Shown here: piece after piece, positions 33,363-44,281 of the stretch
How positions within the stretch are numbered: position 1 is the stretch's first letter
Layout of the letters: every line of letters begins with the position of its first letter
Assembly: GCA_001557505.1 (NCBI GenBank)
Contig: LSAX01000011.1
Location: forward strand, 124,001 to 188,000
Length of the DNA: 64,000 bases
Source of the DNA: Reticulascus tulasneorum
Taxonomy: Eukaryota > Ascomycota > Sordariomycetes > Glomerellales > Reticulascaceae
Direction of reading: 5' to 3'
Notes under the pieces: generated by a model
Seen by the model: only the letters and a program-made list of their open reading frames with translations
The model's database searches: none
Told to the model about the DNA's origin: nothing
Made by a program: the position numbers and the translations under genes

Positions 33363-34406
33363 CTATTCTGACAGGTTCCCCTCCGCAATTATCTGTTTAC
33401 GCGGCTCGCCTTTTCGCCGTCTCCAAAAGGGCTCGACTCCCATCTCGTGAAATCGCCGTCGTTCATAGACCTTCGTCACCATCCAGTTGCTGACGAACAT
33501 AACGAGAACCCCAACCATAATCATGGAGCCTCCAACTAAGGGGGCAATGATAGAGAACACGGTGAACCCGTAGCTTGCCTTCTGGAACATGCTGTCCGAA
33601 ACCAGTCTGTCGACCGATAGTCCCACTTGCATGGCCGTGAGTACTATGACTACGTAACCGAGGATCGCTGCCAACACCGCGAAGTTATCCCGAATTAAAT
33701 CGACGTAGACTGTGTGCGCGGTGACCTTGGAATAGCCGCGCAGAAGGAAGCCTAATCGGTATCGGTATATCATGTTCAGACGACTCAGCCGGAGCTCGCC
33801 ATACCAATACCGCGGGTTGACAGATGCGTAGCAGTGATTCCGCAAGACCTGTGCTGAGAGAACCTTCCATCCCTCCCAGGTCACGATGGGTGGGAGCAAG
33901 CCCTTCTCTAGGGCAATGCGGAAATCGCTTTCATAAGCGATCAGGGCAGTGTATGAGAAGAGAAAACCAAGCGCGCAGGATATGACCTGCTGCCTCCTCA
34001 CGCCGGGCTCCTTTCCGGAGGAGACAAAATGGACTGCCCAGAAGTCTGGGTCGAGGAGGTAGCGGGGTACGGGCTTGATGAAGATGCGGTTCTTGGACCA
34101 GACGAGGTGGAGCTCTGGATTCTCAGTGATGATGATGTCGCGGGCGATGAGAACTTGGTGATGCAGCGGCCGTGGCGGCATGGGCCGTCCGGTTATCCAG
34201 AGCGAGTCTTGGACATCATTTAAGCGCTTGACGAGGAGATCTTTTTCGAGGAACTCGATGTCCAGCTGCGGGACCACGATGTGGTCTGTCGTTGTCCGAG
34301 TTGTTGCAGGTAACCACTTTGTAAAGTCTTTGTTCTGGCCATGAGTGGTGGTGATATCTCCAATCTCGAGGAGTCGAGTGGTGAAGGGAAGAGCAGGTTT
34401 ATCCAT
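33363..34406 (-). CDS. Uncharacterised fungal membrane protein (possibly DUF6601)
   Basis: Single exon, 347 residues from the ATG at 34406 (MDKPALPFTTRLLEIG); the frame is open a little further but without another ATG. The N-terminal two thirds look soluble, with a conserved-looking region (RPMPPRPLHHQVLIARDIII, HLVWSKNRIFIKPVPRYLLD) and a Trp/Tyr-rich segment (NPRYWYGELRLSRLNMIYRY). Two strong hydrophobic helices follow near the C-terminus (FAVLAAILGYVVIVLTAMQV and IIAPLVGGSMIMVGVLVMFV), then a short basic tail. From memory it resembles the fungus-specific DUF6601 family, but I could not check this. No function can be assigned. Confidence 0.7.
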   Translation of the reverse strand: MDKPALPFTTRLLEIGDITTTHGQNKDFTKWLPATTRTTTDHIVVPQLDIEFLEKDLLVKRLNDVQDSLWITGRPMPPRPLHHQVLIARDIIITENPELHLVWSKNRIFIKPVPRYLLDPDFWAVHFVSSGKEPGVRRQQVISCALGFLFSYTALIAYESDFRIALEKGLLPPIVTWEGWKVLSAQVLRNHCYASVNPRYWYGELRLSRLNMIYRYRLGFLLRGYSKVTAHTVYVDLIRDNFAVLAAILGYVVIVLTAMQVGLSVDRLVSDSMFQKASYGFTVFSIIAPLVGGSMIMVGVLVMFVSNWMVTKVYERRRFHEMGVEPFWRRRKGEPRKQIIAEGNLSE

Positions 34407-34826
34407 TCTAGTTCCTTTGCCGACCACTGAGCGGCTCTCTAATCCATCCAGTCTCCACGATTCTGTGGTGCCCGTGGCTCCTCTTTTCCTTTTCTCGCTT
34501 TCCGGGAGAAAGAAATGCGACAGCTAGAATGGCGCAACTAATCTGCTTTTTGCTGTCCTACGAGACCGTCGGAGCAGCTCTAAGTTGAATGAAAGAAATA
34601 GGTTGTCATGAGGGAAACAGCCCATAGTGGTCCCCTGAATTCTTCATGTAGCATTGAACCCCAGGTACACCTAGATTACAGTGTATTGGGGGCGGCAAAT
34701 CTGTAGTAAGCGAATGATCGGAGTTATTGTAATGCCTTGTAAGGATGTTATCCCCGTGAGGTGTCTTCCACACAGTCTTCCTATCTTAGCACTGAACTAG
34801 GCACTGCCAGAGGTAGCAGTGCACCC

Positions 34827-35857
34827 AGCCCCTACTAGTAATTTAGTGCATCCTTCGTGCCCCCAAACCCTGGCCGTAATCATGTGGTGTTCGTAGCTGC
34901 AGTGAGCTTGTGAATTATTAGGCGCTTCGCCCCACCAACGTACATTTAATAAGGTGGACGGGCTAGGAGCGGAGACTTCCACCAAGCTGCGATGCTACGC
35001 CCATGCCCTGCCCTGCCCTGCCGTTACAGGGCCGAGAGAGAGGACTCGGAGCTCGGCTGTCGGGCGGTCATTGGGGGCACATCTTCGCGTTGCCGCCGTG
35101 AGTAGGTAAGTTAGCGTTCTGTACTGGTTATTAAGGTGTTCTTAACGGTATGGGACTGCTACATAAATAGGCAAGTAAAGAATGTCCTCGATCAAAAGGC
35201 TGGGGTCCCGGTGGGAAGCTTTCGGGGAATGATGGTGAAATCCCCATCAAATACTACTTACGTACCATACAGAACGTAGCTGCGTTTCGTATGTTGTTTT
35301 ATGACTTTCAGACATCTTGCTAATTCTGATTCGAACTAACACTTTTGATTTCACAACGTTGGCCGAGCTACGGTCAGTGGCATGTTCAAGCTAACACTGA
35401 GTGTATTCTCTCGTCTATTAGCATCACTTGATTACTTCAAGTGACTAGCCTCTTAACTGTTCAACCTTTACAGTGGTTTCAATGCGGTTTTGTAAACAAA
35501 CTACTGCTAAACACTGTATACATACATTCTGAACAAGCAGCTACAGTATCGTAGTTCATGAGGATGCTCCTGAGCTGATACTGTAGCCCGGTTCTATAAG
35601 CTCAGAAGCATCACCTTAGCTGCCGTCATGAATCAGTCCACTCCTAGCATCTGTTATGGTATGTCAGGATATTGTGGATTCTCGTCTACGATGGTACATG
35701 CCTATAGACGCTATGTAGGTCACAATATGAAGTTGGGAGACGGGTCAGATATCCCGCTCCGCCCAGCCAGGACGGTTGGACGGATCCAGGAAGTCGGTGC
35801 GCAGCCCCTAGCTAACTAAATGCTGACCCAGGGCTTAAATTAGGGGCTTCGCCTCAC
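34827..35857. repeat. Two diverged copies of a short motif, possible element remnant
   Basis: AGCCCCTA occurs at 34,827-34,834 and 35,803-35,810. TTAGG(C/G)GCTTCGCC(C/T)CAC occurs downstream of each, at 34,918-34,935 and 35,840-35,857, matching at 16 of 18 positions. In the second copy AGCCCCTA and TAGGGGCT (35,841-35,848) form an inverted repeat around 30 bp. Origin unknown. Confidence 0.4.
35005..35022. repeat. CCCTG short tandem repeat
   Basis: Three tandem CCCTG units within GCCCTGCCCTGCCCTGCC in non-coding DNA. Confidence 0.8.
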
Positions 35858-36119
35858 TAATAACATGCTAGTACAGGTACTGGCTCTGGTTGGCTCGTGA
35901 GTTGATTTTGTGGGTTGCTGTTACAGGGGGCTGTCCATTCACTGGGCTTCGGGCCGTGCGGAAGCTGGGAGAAACGGCTCCCTGGCCCCCAAATTGCAGC
36001 CTCGCAGGGCCAACCGCAAATCCTTATTACCACGTAGTAATTAGCAATGTATAAACCGGTGCATCTGCCGCAGCTCTCTGAGCCATGGACCTCATTTTTC
36101 AAGTTGTCTAGCCGTCGAA

Positions 36120-39100
36120 ATGTCGTTGCATCGTTCAGCAACGAAAAGGGCGCCCAATGGCACGGCCATGGGTGCGCCGAAGCCGAAAAAGGGCTATGAG
36201 ATTGTACAACAAGGCATCAAGGAACTTTACCCGCAGGGCGAATCCAATGTAGTACCAGACATCGAGTGAGTTGGCCCGTCCCGTAGCGCGGAGATTATCT
36301 AGTTGACAAGAGTATAGCATCGTTTTCGTTCCTGGACTAGGAGCAAACCCTGAGGAAAGTTGGAAGTCGGCAAAGACTGATTTCAACTGGGCTACAGACA
36401 AGAAGGATGGCCTAGCTAGGGACTTCCCAAAAGCTCGGATACTTTTGTATCTCTATGAGTCGGCATGGACTGGAAATCTCAAGGTGAAGCAGTTCATGGG
36501 CAATGTGTCCTCGACTCTTCTTCATGGGCTGAAAAGCAAACGAGAGGTGAGTAGCATCATCGACTCCAGTCAGACCCTGTCGGAAGAGATCACATGCTGA
36601 ACGTCGCCATCTGCAGAAATGTCCACAGCGTCCTATTGTTTTCATCGGACACAGCATGGGTGGCCTGGTAATTGCCAAAGTAAGATATCATTGTGTGGTA
36701 GAGGCCGATGCGGGAACTAATGGACTCTGCAGGCCATCACCATTGCAGATTCGCGTCGGGACTTGTTTCCCAGAATGTTTGAGTCCATTGCAGGCTGTGT
36801 GTTCTTTGGGACCCCTTTCCAGGGCGCACCTGTCGCTGCTGCTGCGTCTATGCTCTCACAGATTGGGGAGAAGTTTGACATGGCAACATCATCCAAGTTA
36901 CTTGATCTGATGAAACCAGGCGACGAAGGCCTGGCGGAGCTAAGGAACGAGTTCATGCGTCTCGTGGGAAAGTTGAACCAAAGGATTGAGCTCTTTTGTT
37001 TCTGGGAATCCCAGCCCACCGACTTCGCGAAGATGGCTGGAATCACAGCTCGCTTCGGCCTGTCCAAGGCCTTGATCCCGACGAGCCTCTCAGAGTTTGT
37101 CAATAGAGACTCGGCAACCCTCATTGGAATTGATAGCATGGGCCTTGCGAGCAACCACCGGGATCTCGTTAAGTTCGACGACTTTAAGGACTCGCGATAC
37201 CAGCTTGTTCGAGAACCGCTAAAAAGAATCATCCATGGAGCCCAACTCGTGGTTAAGAATCGACTCAATTCTACTCGTGATATTGACCGAGACATGGTGA
37301 ATAGCATCATGGACATACTGGACGGTGCACAGGTCCCTAAGAAGCGCAAGATCCTCGAACAGACGTTCACGCCATCGTCGTGGATTCCCAAAGAAAAGGA
37401 GTACCTAGACTGGCTTGCGAAGAGCGACCCTTCCGAGGAGTCGACAGAGAACCAACGCGGAGATATCATCTGGATCAAAGGCCCTGAAGGACGTGGGAAA
37501 ACGAGCGCGACAATCGCGGCTCTGGACGAGATCGATAAACTAATACGATTTGATCAGCTGAACAACACTGGCCAGGCACCCATACTGCTCGCCTACTTTT
37601 TCTGCGATTCAACTCCGGATTATTCAACAGCAGAGGACCTGCTCAAATCTCTTGTGAGGCAGCTTGTACACCAGCAGGAAGCTCTTTTCCCATACGCAAA
37701 GCATTTTGCCAAGAAGAAGGGCGAAGAGACGTCAAAATCTCAAGCGAAGTTGACTGTGGAAAACCTCTGGCAGTCTCTTCAAGACATGTTGACAGACGAA
37801 TTTATCGGCAGAAGGGTGTACTTTGTCATCAATAATCTGCACGCGCTTTCCGAAGATATTGACTCGACTCTTAAGCTGATGCAGTTCATTAATGCAGAGA
37901 TTCAAGACTTGAAGAACGAAGATTCAAAGCGCGTGCCGGTTAAATGGATGTTTACTAGCAGAGAATCCCATCACATTGAGGAGGCTCTGAAAGTAGAAGG
38001 AGCGCGATTGATCGACTTGGATGATGAGAAGTATGGCAACCAAGTACAATTGGAACTGCGAAAGCACGCACAGAAAAAGGTGGCGGCTCTGGGCAGCGAA
38101 AAGAAGTACAACAAGGCCCTAGCATATTTTGCTAGCAGCCTCATTGGCAAGCGCGCGACCAACAGTCAGTGGGTGGACATTACCTGCGTCCAGTTAGAGG
38201 AGCTCCCCGAAAAGGAGAATGATCTCGAGGTCCGCCGGGTACTGGAGAATATCCCCCAGGACCTGAAATCTCTTCTTGAACGTGCGTGGCAGCAAATATT
38301 CAGTGCCAATGAGAAAGATGTCGAGAAGATCAAGGAGATGCTCAGAACACTTGTTCTTACGTACGAGGATCCAACCGAGGCAGAATTGGGCGTGCTGGCC
38401 GGCTTGTCATCTACCGAGCAGGAAAAGGATGAGCTCCGCAACTTGGTCGAGAAGTGCAGACCTCTCTTGACCATTAAGCGCACGAGCAAGACTGAAAACA
38501 GGATCTGCTTCATGAACATCGTCGTCAAGACGCATTTGTTGGAGAAGGAGAACGCCAAGAAACTCTTGAATCTTTCTGAAGAAGAAACCAAATGGCAGCA
38601 TGGTGTCCTGGCTCTAAGGTCATTCTCCCACATCATGGAGGCCTTTGATTTTCCAGTGCGTGAGAAACCAGTTGAAGAAACGAAACCAAAAGAATCCGAG
38701 GATGGCGAGGGCGATGAAGCCGCAGCCGAGGATGGCGAAGAAGACGAAGAGGAAGACGACGAGGAAGACGACGAGGAAGAAGGCGAAGATGAGGCCAATG
38801 AGGATGATGAGGATGGCGATGGTGACGATGATTCGTGGGACGATGATGAATCTGACTATGACGAAGATACCCCTGATGAGGAAGTCGATGAAGAAGCCGA
38901 AGAGCTGAAGGACAAAGCACTTCCGTACACAGTGAAGCATTGGCTCCACCACGCCAGCAAGGCAACGTTGGAGATCTCCGAGGATTTGAGCTTGGAGATT
39001 GATTTCTGGAAGCCGGATTCCATCATAAGACGCCGATGGTTGACCGAGTACAACCGGTACACCCTAACATTCGACAACTTTGATCACACCACCCTCTCGG

Positions 39101-42100
39101 GATTGCACGTCGCGGCGTCCATAGGATTCAGACAACTGGTCGTTGCACTCTTGAAGAACGGTCACCAAGATGAAATCAATCTTCGTGATTCATTGATCAA
39201 TACGCCGCTGCATTTCGCCGCTCACTTTGGGCGGCCCAACATCGTCGAGGAGTTACTCAACAGAGGCGCGAAGATCGATGATGCCGCTGAGATACAGGAA
39301 CAAACCCCCTTGCACATGGCGGCCTATGCGGGCCATGTGAAGGTGATGAACAAGCTGATTCGGCGTGGAGCGAATCCGAATGCGATGGCCAACGATGTCG
39401 GTCCAGTTGTTAACGCTGCAATTTGCTCCGGAAACCGCGAGGCTGTTAAGATTCTTGTGGAAAAAGGCGTATCACTTACGGAGGAGAACGAAGACGGGGA
39501 CTCGCCTTTAGCTCTTGCTGCACTCTTCTCAGATCTCGCCATGTTTGAATATCTCATCGAAGCTTATGCAGACAAACTTCCATCACAAGAGTACGACAAG
39601 GCCCTTGTCAAAGCGGCAGAAGCAGGTAGAGTGGAAGTCTTCAACAAATTGCTACTGTTCAAACACACGCAAAAATGTTTCCAGGAAGCGCTAGAGAAAG
39701 CCACGGAAGAGCTGAACTGGGACATTGTCCTGATCATCCTTGAACATTGTCAAGGGCTTGAATGCGACGAAATATTCTATGCCGCTGCCACCGGTACTGA
39801 GCAGCAGGACAGGGTTCTCGAAGCCTTGTGGGAGTATACGAATGGATCCATATCTGACGAGGCACTGAACAACAGTTTATATGAAGCGACGGATACAGAG
39901 AAACTGTCGACGGTCAAGTTGCTTCTTGAGAAGTTCGGCGTTAGCCCGAATGCGACGGGTGACGAGTCAGACTCTCTTACCCCTATTTTGCTATCACTCC
40001 TAACGTATATACAGGTTTGGAACCGCTCTGACTGCCGCGGCCTACGATGGAACCTTGGAAATCATTGAACTTCTTTTGAATCATGGAGCGGATGTGAACT
40101 CGTCAGAAGGCTGGGCACTACAGACTGCTGCAGCAGAGGGGCATTATGATGTCGTGAAAGTGCTGCTGGATCGTGGAGCAAATGTCAACGCATTGACAAC
40201 GAACGAATATTTCCCGCAAGGCACTGCACTGCAGGCCGCGTGCGAGGCGGGCGTTGCCGACATCGTTGAGCTACTCCTCGAGCACGGGGCGAACTCAAAC
40301 TTGGGCGCGGGCGAAGACACTTGCCCCCTCATTGCCGCTGCTCGCAAGGGAGAGGAGAGGATCCTGGAGCTTCTCGTCAAAGCCAAGGCGGACGTTAATG
40401 TCTTCGGCGGCTGGGATAACTCCACCGTGCTGATCAATGCAGCTGCATATCTGCCTCAGAACTCACTCCAACTCCTCCTCGATGCCGGAGCTGATATCAA
40501 CCTCCCGGACAACGATGGCGATACAGCCCTCATTGTTGCCGCAGGGCGAGGCGACGAGGAATGCGTCCAGTTTCTGCTTGACAACGGGGCCGATATCATG
40601 CACATCAGTCATCGCGAGGAGAACGCTCTCCAAGTTGCGTATAATAATGGCAACGAGGAATGTATCGGTATCCTCGTTAATAGGATCTCTGAGATCATGG
40701 CAGCTGTAAAGAAAGCGATGGATTCCGGGAACACTGCTGTTTCGGATGTGATCCGCAGCGTTGGAGCCGGAACGCAGGGTCTCAGCTATGATGACGAGCC
40801 TCAAAGTGCAAAGACACAGGAAACTGAGGAGCAAGTCCAAACCAACAATAAGGCTGTGGATGAGACCTCGAGCTTATTAGCCATCGAGAAAGACTCCAGC
40901 GATGAGGACGAACCTCAGAGCACGATAGAACAACAGCAAGTGGAGGAGCCGGCCGAAGAAATTATCCCTGAGGATCGCAACGAAGTAGTGACGCTGGAAC
41001 AAGAAATTCAGGAGCTGGAAAACGCAATCGAAGAAGCCGTCGTGGTCCAAGCCGAAGCCGATGCAGTGCAACAGCTGTCTACCGAGTTGGATCACAACGA
41101 TGCCGAAGCAATAAAGGTTCAAGCCGAGAGTGATGTGGTTCAACTGGTACCCGATCAGCCAGTAAGCAGAGTCGCCGAAGCATTCGAGGCACCTGTATCG
41201 GAAGCGCAGTCCCAATATGTCCAACCTGAAACACGCGAAGTGCCCCAGGCCGCTACTCCGGTTCTAGCAGAGCTTTCCCAAGAGCCAGAGAGCGCACCGG
41301 CGAACCAAGCAGCGTTCCTCAGTCACTACAAGCTAGAGCAAGACCCGGATCGGGCTGCCACGCCCCTTGTTGCAAACGTTGCGTCGCAGCAAGGACAGCC
41401 AAGCTGGACATCAAATGCAGCCCCCGCTGCAGAGCTTCCAGCCCAGCAGGTGCAACAGAGCTGGAAGCCAGCACCATCACCCGTTTTGGAGCAGACGACC
41501 GCGCAGTGGATTCAACAGACCGCAGCTGGTATTAGTGACCCGACCCCATCTCCGTCGCAGGTACCCATCAGGCGAAAGCCAGCCCCAACGGCCACTCCGA
41601 CCGGCTCTTATACCATACAACCGTCGCCCAATCTCTCTCCTAGGTCATCTGATGTGTCCAGAACTCAATACCAAAATCCACATGCGCCAGCGACAACTTT
41701 CGACCAGATGAAGCCAGTGTATCAGGCGCAAGGGTCCTACCCTAGCGCTGCACCTTTCCATGGCAACCCCCAATATCCGACGGGGAGCCAACCCCAGAGC
41801 ACTTCGCCGTATCAGGGTTCGCCTCAATTCGCACCACCGCCAAATCAGTTCCCAGGTGTACCGCAGCAACAGAATGGCAGTCCCTTCCAAGGCCACCCAT
41901 TCCGCCCCATCCAAGGATCGCCTCCCCAGCAGCTGCCGTACAACCCACAGCAGAATGGAAGCCAAATCTTCAGACCACCGCCAGAATGGCAGAATGGCCA
42001 AGTTCCCCAAGGTCAGAGCCCGAATGGGCCGCAGCAGCAGCAATTCTACTTCCAACCAAACGCTCAGTTGCAGGGCAATGGGGCACCCGGTGACGGGTCT

Positions 42101-42281
42101 ACGGGAGCTGAGACTCGGTAAGCAAACAATTTATAGAGACCTCGAGATGTAGAGACGAATGGCTAACCATACATTAAGGCCGGAGCTGAAAAATCAGCGG
42201 TCGTCGTTCTTTGGAATGAAGAACACGTTGGATAAAGCGAAGCAACTGAGCACCGGGATGTTGAATCGGAAGCCCACGTAG
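36120..42281 (+). CDS. NLR-like protein: SesB-type hydrolase, NACHT, ankyrin repeats, prion-like tail
   Basis: Six exons, 36120-36265, 36318-36546, 36617-36679, 36733-39965, 40015-42117 and 42179-42281, encode 1958 residues. Residues about 45-300 form an alpha/beta hydrolase: DIVFVPGLGANPEESW, the nucleophile elbow GHSMGG (Ser138) and a candidate catalytic His near 288 (NHRDLVKF). A NACHT-type NTPase follows with Walker A GPEGRGKT (about 396-403) and FTSRESHHIEEAL (about 553); the Walker B position reads VYFVINNLHALS (about 509), without the usual acidic residues. An Asp/Glu-rich linker (about 802-873) precedes two ankyrin blocks (about 930-1100 and 1225-1450; for example TPLHFAAHFGRPNIVEELLN and IIELLLNHGADVN). 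The C-terminal 300 residues are Pro/Gln/Asn-rich, ending in a short charged motif (SSFFGMKNTLDKAKQLSTGM). Fungal NLR-like proteins of this build act in allorecognition and programmed cell death. The fifth donor (GTCAGA, 39966) is weak but is the one that keeps the ankyrin frame. Confidence 0.85.
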
Positions 42282-43032
42282 ATGGCATGACTACATTTAG
42301 GAAGCTGCGTGAGTAATGCTGTTGAGCAGTTACAAGTCAAGATGAAAGTGTAAGATACAGACAGCACATTATTAAAGCGAGGTCATCACTTCGCATCAGC
42401 ATTCCCCCTATTTAGGTAGAATCGAGCAGCCAACTTGCGGCATCGCAATCAAGATTGATTTCAAGGTCATCCTACAACATGAACTGCTCTGCTCGCCGCG
42501 TGTGCCCCAATGACTAGTGTTAAGACACAGATATCCTCTTCATGCCCCTGCATCAAGCAGAGATCATAATGAGAACGAAAGATGAATGAGTTGAAATAAA
42601 AAATTAAGCTTTCGCGTTGCCCGAAGGACAACCGAAGGGGCAAACTCCACGCAGTGCAATGCAGGCCTGCCTCCTTACCATCGAGTGCTCTTGATCTCAG
42701 GATGGTAAAACTGGTAAGTAATGAAGAAGAAGAGGAAAACTTCCAAAGATTCGAGCAGATTGCTGGAGCTTTATACTTTGTCAGGTTGGATTCTAGAGCC
42801 ATGTCTGCCTACGCTTGAAGCTGACGGGGGTTGCGCTTTAAAATTTGGCCTCACTGTGGCTGACTGTGTGTGTGTGGCTGGAGCATGTGGCTGTTTTTGC
42901 AGGGGAGCAAGCTAGTAGGTCCCGAACCTCGCGTGTCCAAAATTTTAGGGATTGAAGAAATCAGCCTGTCGAGGAGGTGCAACACCCACCACCAATACCA
43001 GACAGTCAGCCTGTGGATGCCCAATTGCTACA
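42282..43032. other. Tandem intergenic region
   Basis: The 3' flank of the NLR-like gene and the promoter of mS35. No gene-like frame; no repeat recognised. Confidence 0.5.
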
Positions 43033-44281
43033 ATGGCTGCAGCTGGGCAAGCTTTTAGATTGTATCTTCGGAATTGCCGTCGAATATCACCATTGCCGAG
43101 GATCCCACCACCGCACCGGCCAGTCTTGCAAAGAGCATTCACAACAGGAGGTGTACGATGGGCCCGCCGGAGAGACGACAGGCAGGCGGAGGAGGACGCT
43201 CACGACGAAAATATCAAACCGTACGAGCACTTTGAGGATGCCATGAAGGATTTGACGCCAGAGCAGCTCAAACAGCTTGAGGAGATGGTCAAGAACGACG
43301 ACGAGACGGGGCAGCAGATGCCTTTAAACCGGTTCTTCGAGGAGCAGGAACGAGGAATGCTCAAGAGAAGAGAATGGAATCCGGAGTCCAAGGCATTAAT
43401 GAGACGTGAAAGGCCGAACAAGAACTCCTTTTGGTATGACGAGGATGATCCCGACACTGTCACGGAAGACGTGGGTGATGAGTTCGACGAAGACGATATC
43501 ACGTCCATGGCGCACGGCAAGCTCGACGAAATCAAGGAGCAACGACACTACGCCAGAATTACGGCGTGGGAGATGCCGTTGTTATCCAGTCAGTGCCCAG
43601 CATTATGCCCCCTATAGCTAAGAGACAAGCTGCTAACTGCTTGGCAGAGTTGGCAAAGCCCTACGAACCCCCGAGCGATGATCAAGTTCTACGATTCCGA
43701 TACACCACATACATGGGCGAATACCACCCCGCAGACAAGAAAGTGGTCTTGCAGTTCTCCCCTGCCGACTTGAAACTCACGCCGGTCCAGACGAACAAGC
43801 TGAAGAAGCTGGCCGGGCCGCGGTACAACCCGGAAAAGGACATCGTTAAGATGAGCTGTGAGAACTTTGATCACCAGGCGCAGAACAAGCGCTATCTATC
43901 TGACGTGGTTGATAAGCTGATAGCAGCAGCAAAGGTGCGTGTGGCTGCAGTCCCTGCCCACTCTTGGTGTGGAATATCGCTAACAAGAAGCAGGACCCGA
44001 CAGACACATTTGAAGATATCCCATTAGACACACGGCATCACAAGTTCGTGCACAAACCAAAGTTCCCGGTGGAATGGCGGATGACAGACGAGCGGAAGAA
44101 AGAGCTGGCCGCCATCCGCCAACAATCCAAGCAGATTGATGCAGAAAAGGCGGCAGAGGGGCAGCTTGTTGATGGGCTTGAGAAGATTGATTCGTTCTTG
44201 CATGCATTGCCCGCAGACATGGGCAACATCGCGGAGCTCGCGACTGTTGGCGGGCGAGGGAAGCAAAGAGCCCGCCGATGA
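43033..44281 (+). CDS. RSM24: Mitochondrial small-subunit ribosomal protein mS35 (Rsm24)
   Basis: Three exons, 43033-43588, 43648-43934 and 43994-44281, give 376 residues. The N-terminus (MAAAGQAFRLYLRNCRRISP and further Arg-rich sequence to about FTTGGVRWARRR) is a mitochondrial presequence. Exon 2 holds the signature core LRFRYTTYMGEYHPADKKVV followed by LQFSPADLKLTPVQTNKLKK, which places it in the mS35 (37S S24) family of the mitochondrial 37S subunit. The protein lies in the head of the small mitoribosomal subunit. The first intron uses a GTCAGT donor. Confidence 0.9.

Larger units (their letters stand above)
34407..36119. other. Gene-poor stretch upstream of the NLR-like gene
   Basis: About 1.7 kb without a supportable frame. 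It contains a CCCTG triplication (35,005-35,022), a GCACTGC/GCAGTGC inverted repeat (34,801-34,822) and two diverged copies of a motif with TTAGGnGCTTCGCCnCAC (34,918-34,935 and 35,840-35,857). These could be remnants of a small transposable element. Confidence 0.5.

Noticed and set aside
38166..38798. 210-codon minus-strand frame beginning with a long Ser run
   Set aside because: Antisense of the acidic linker and neighbouring NLR sequence; no independent coding evidence.
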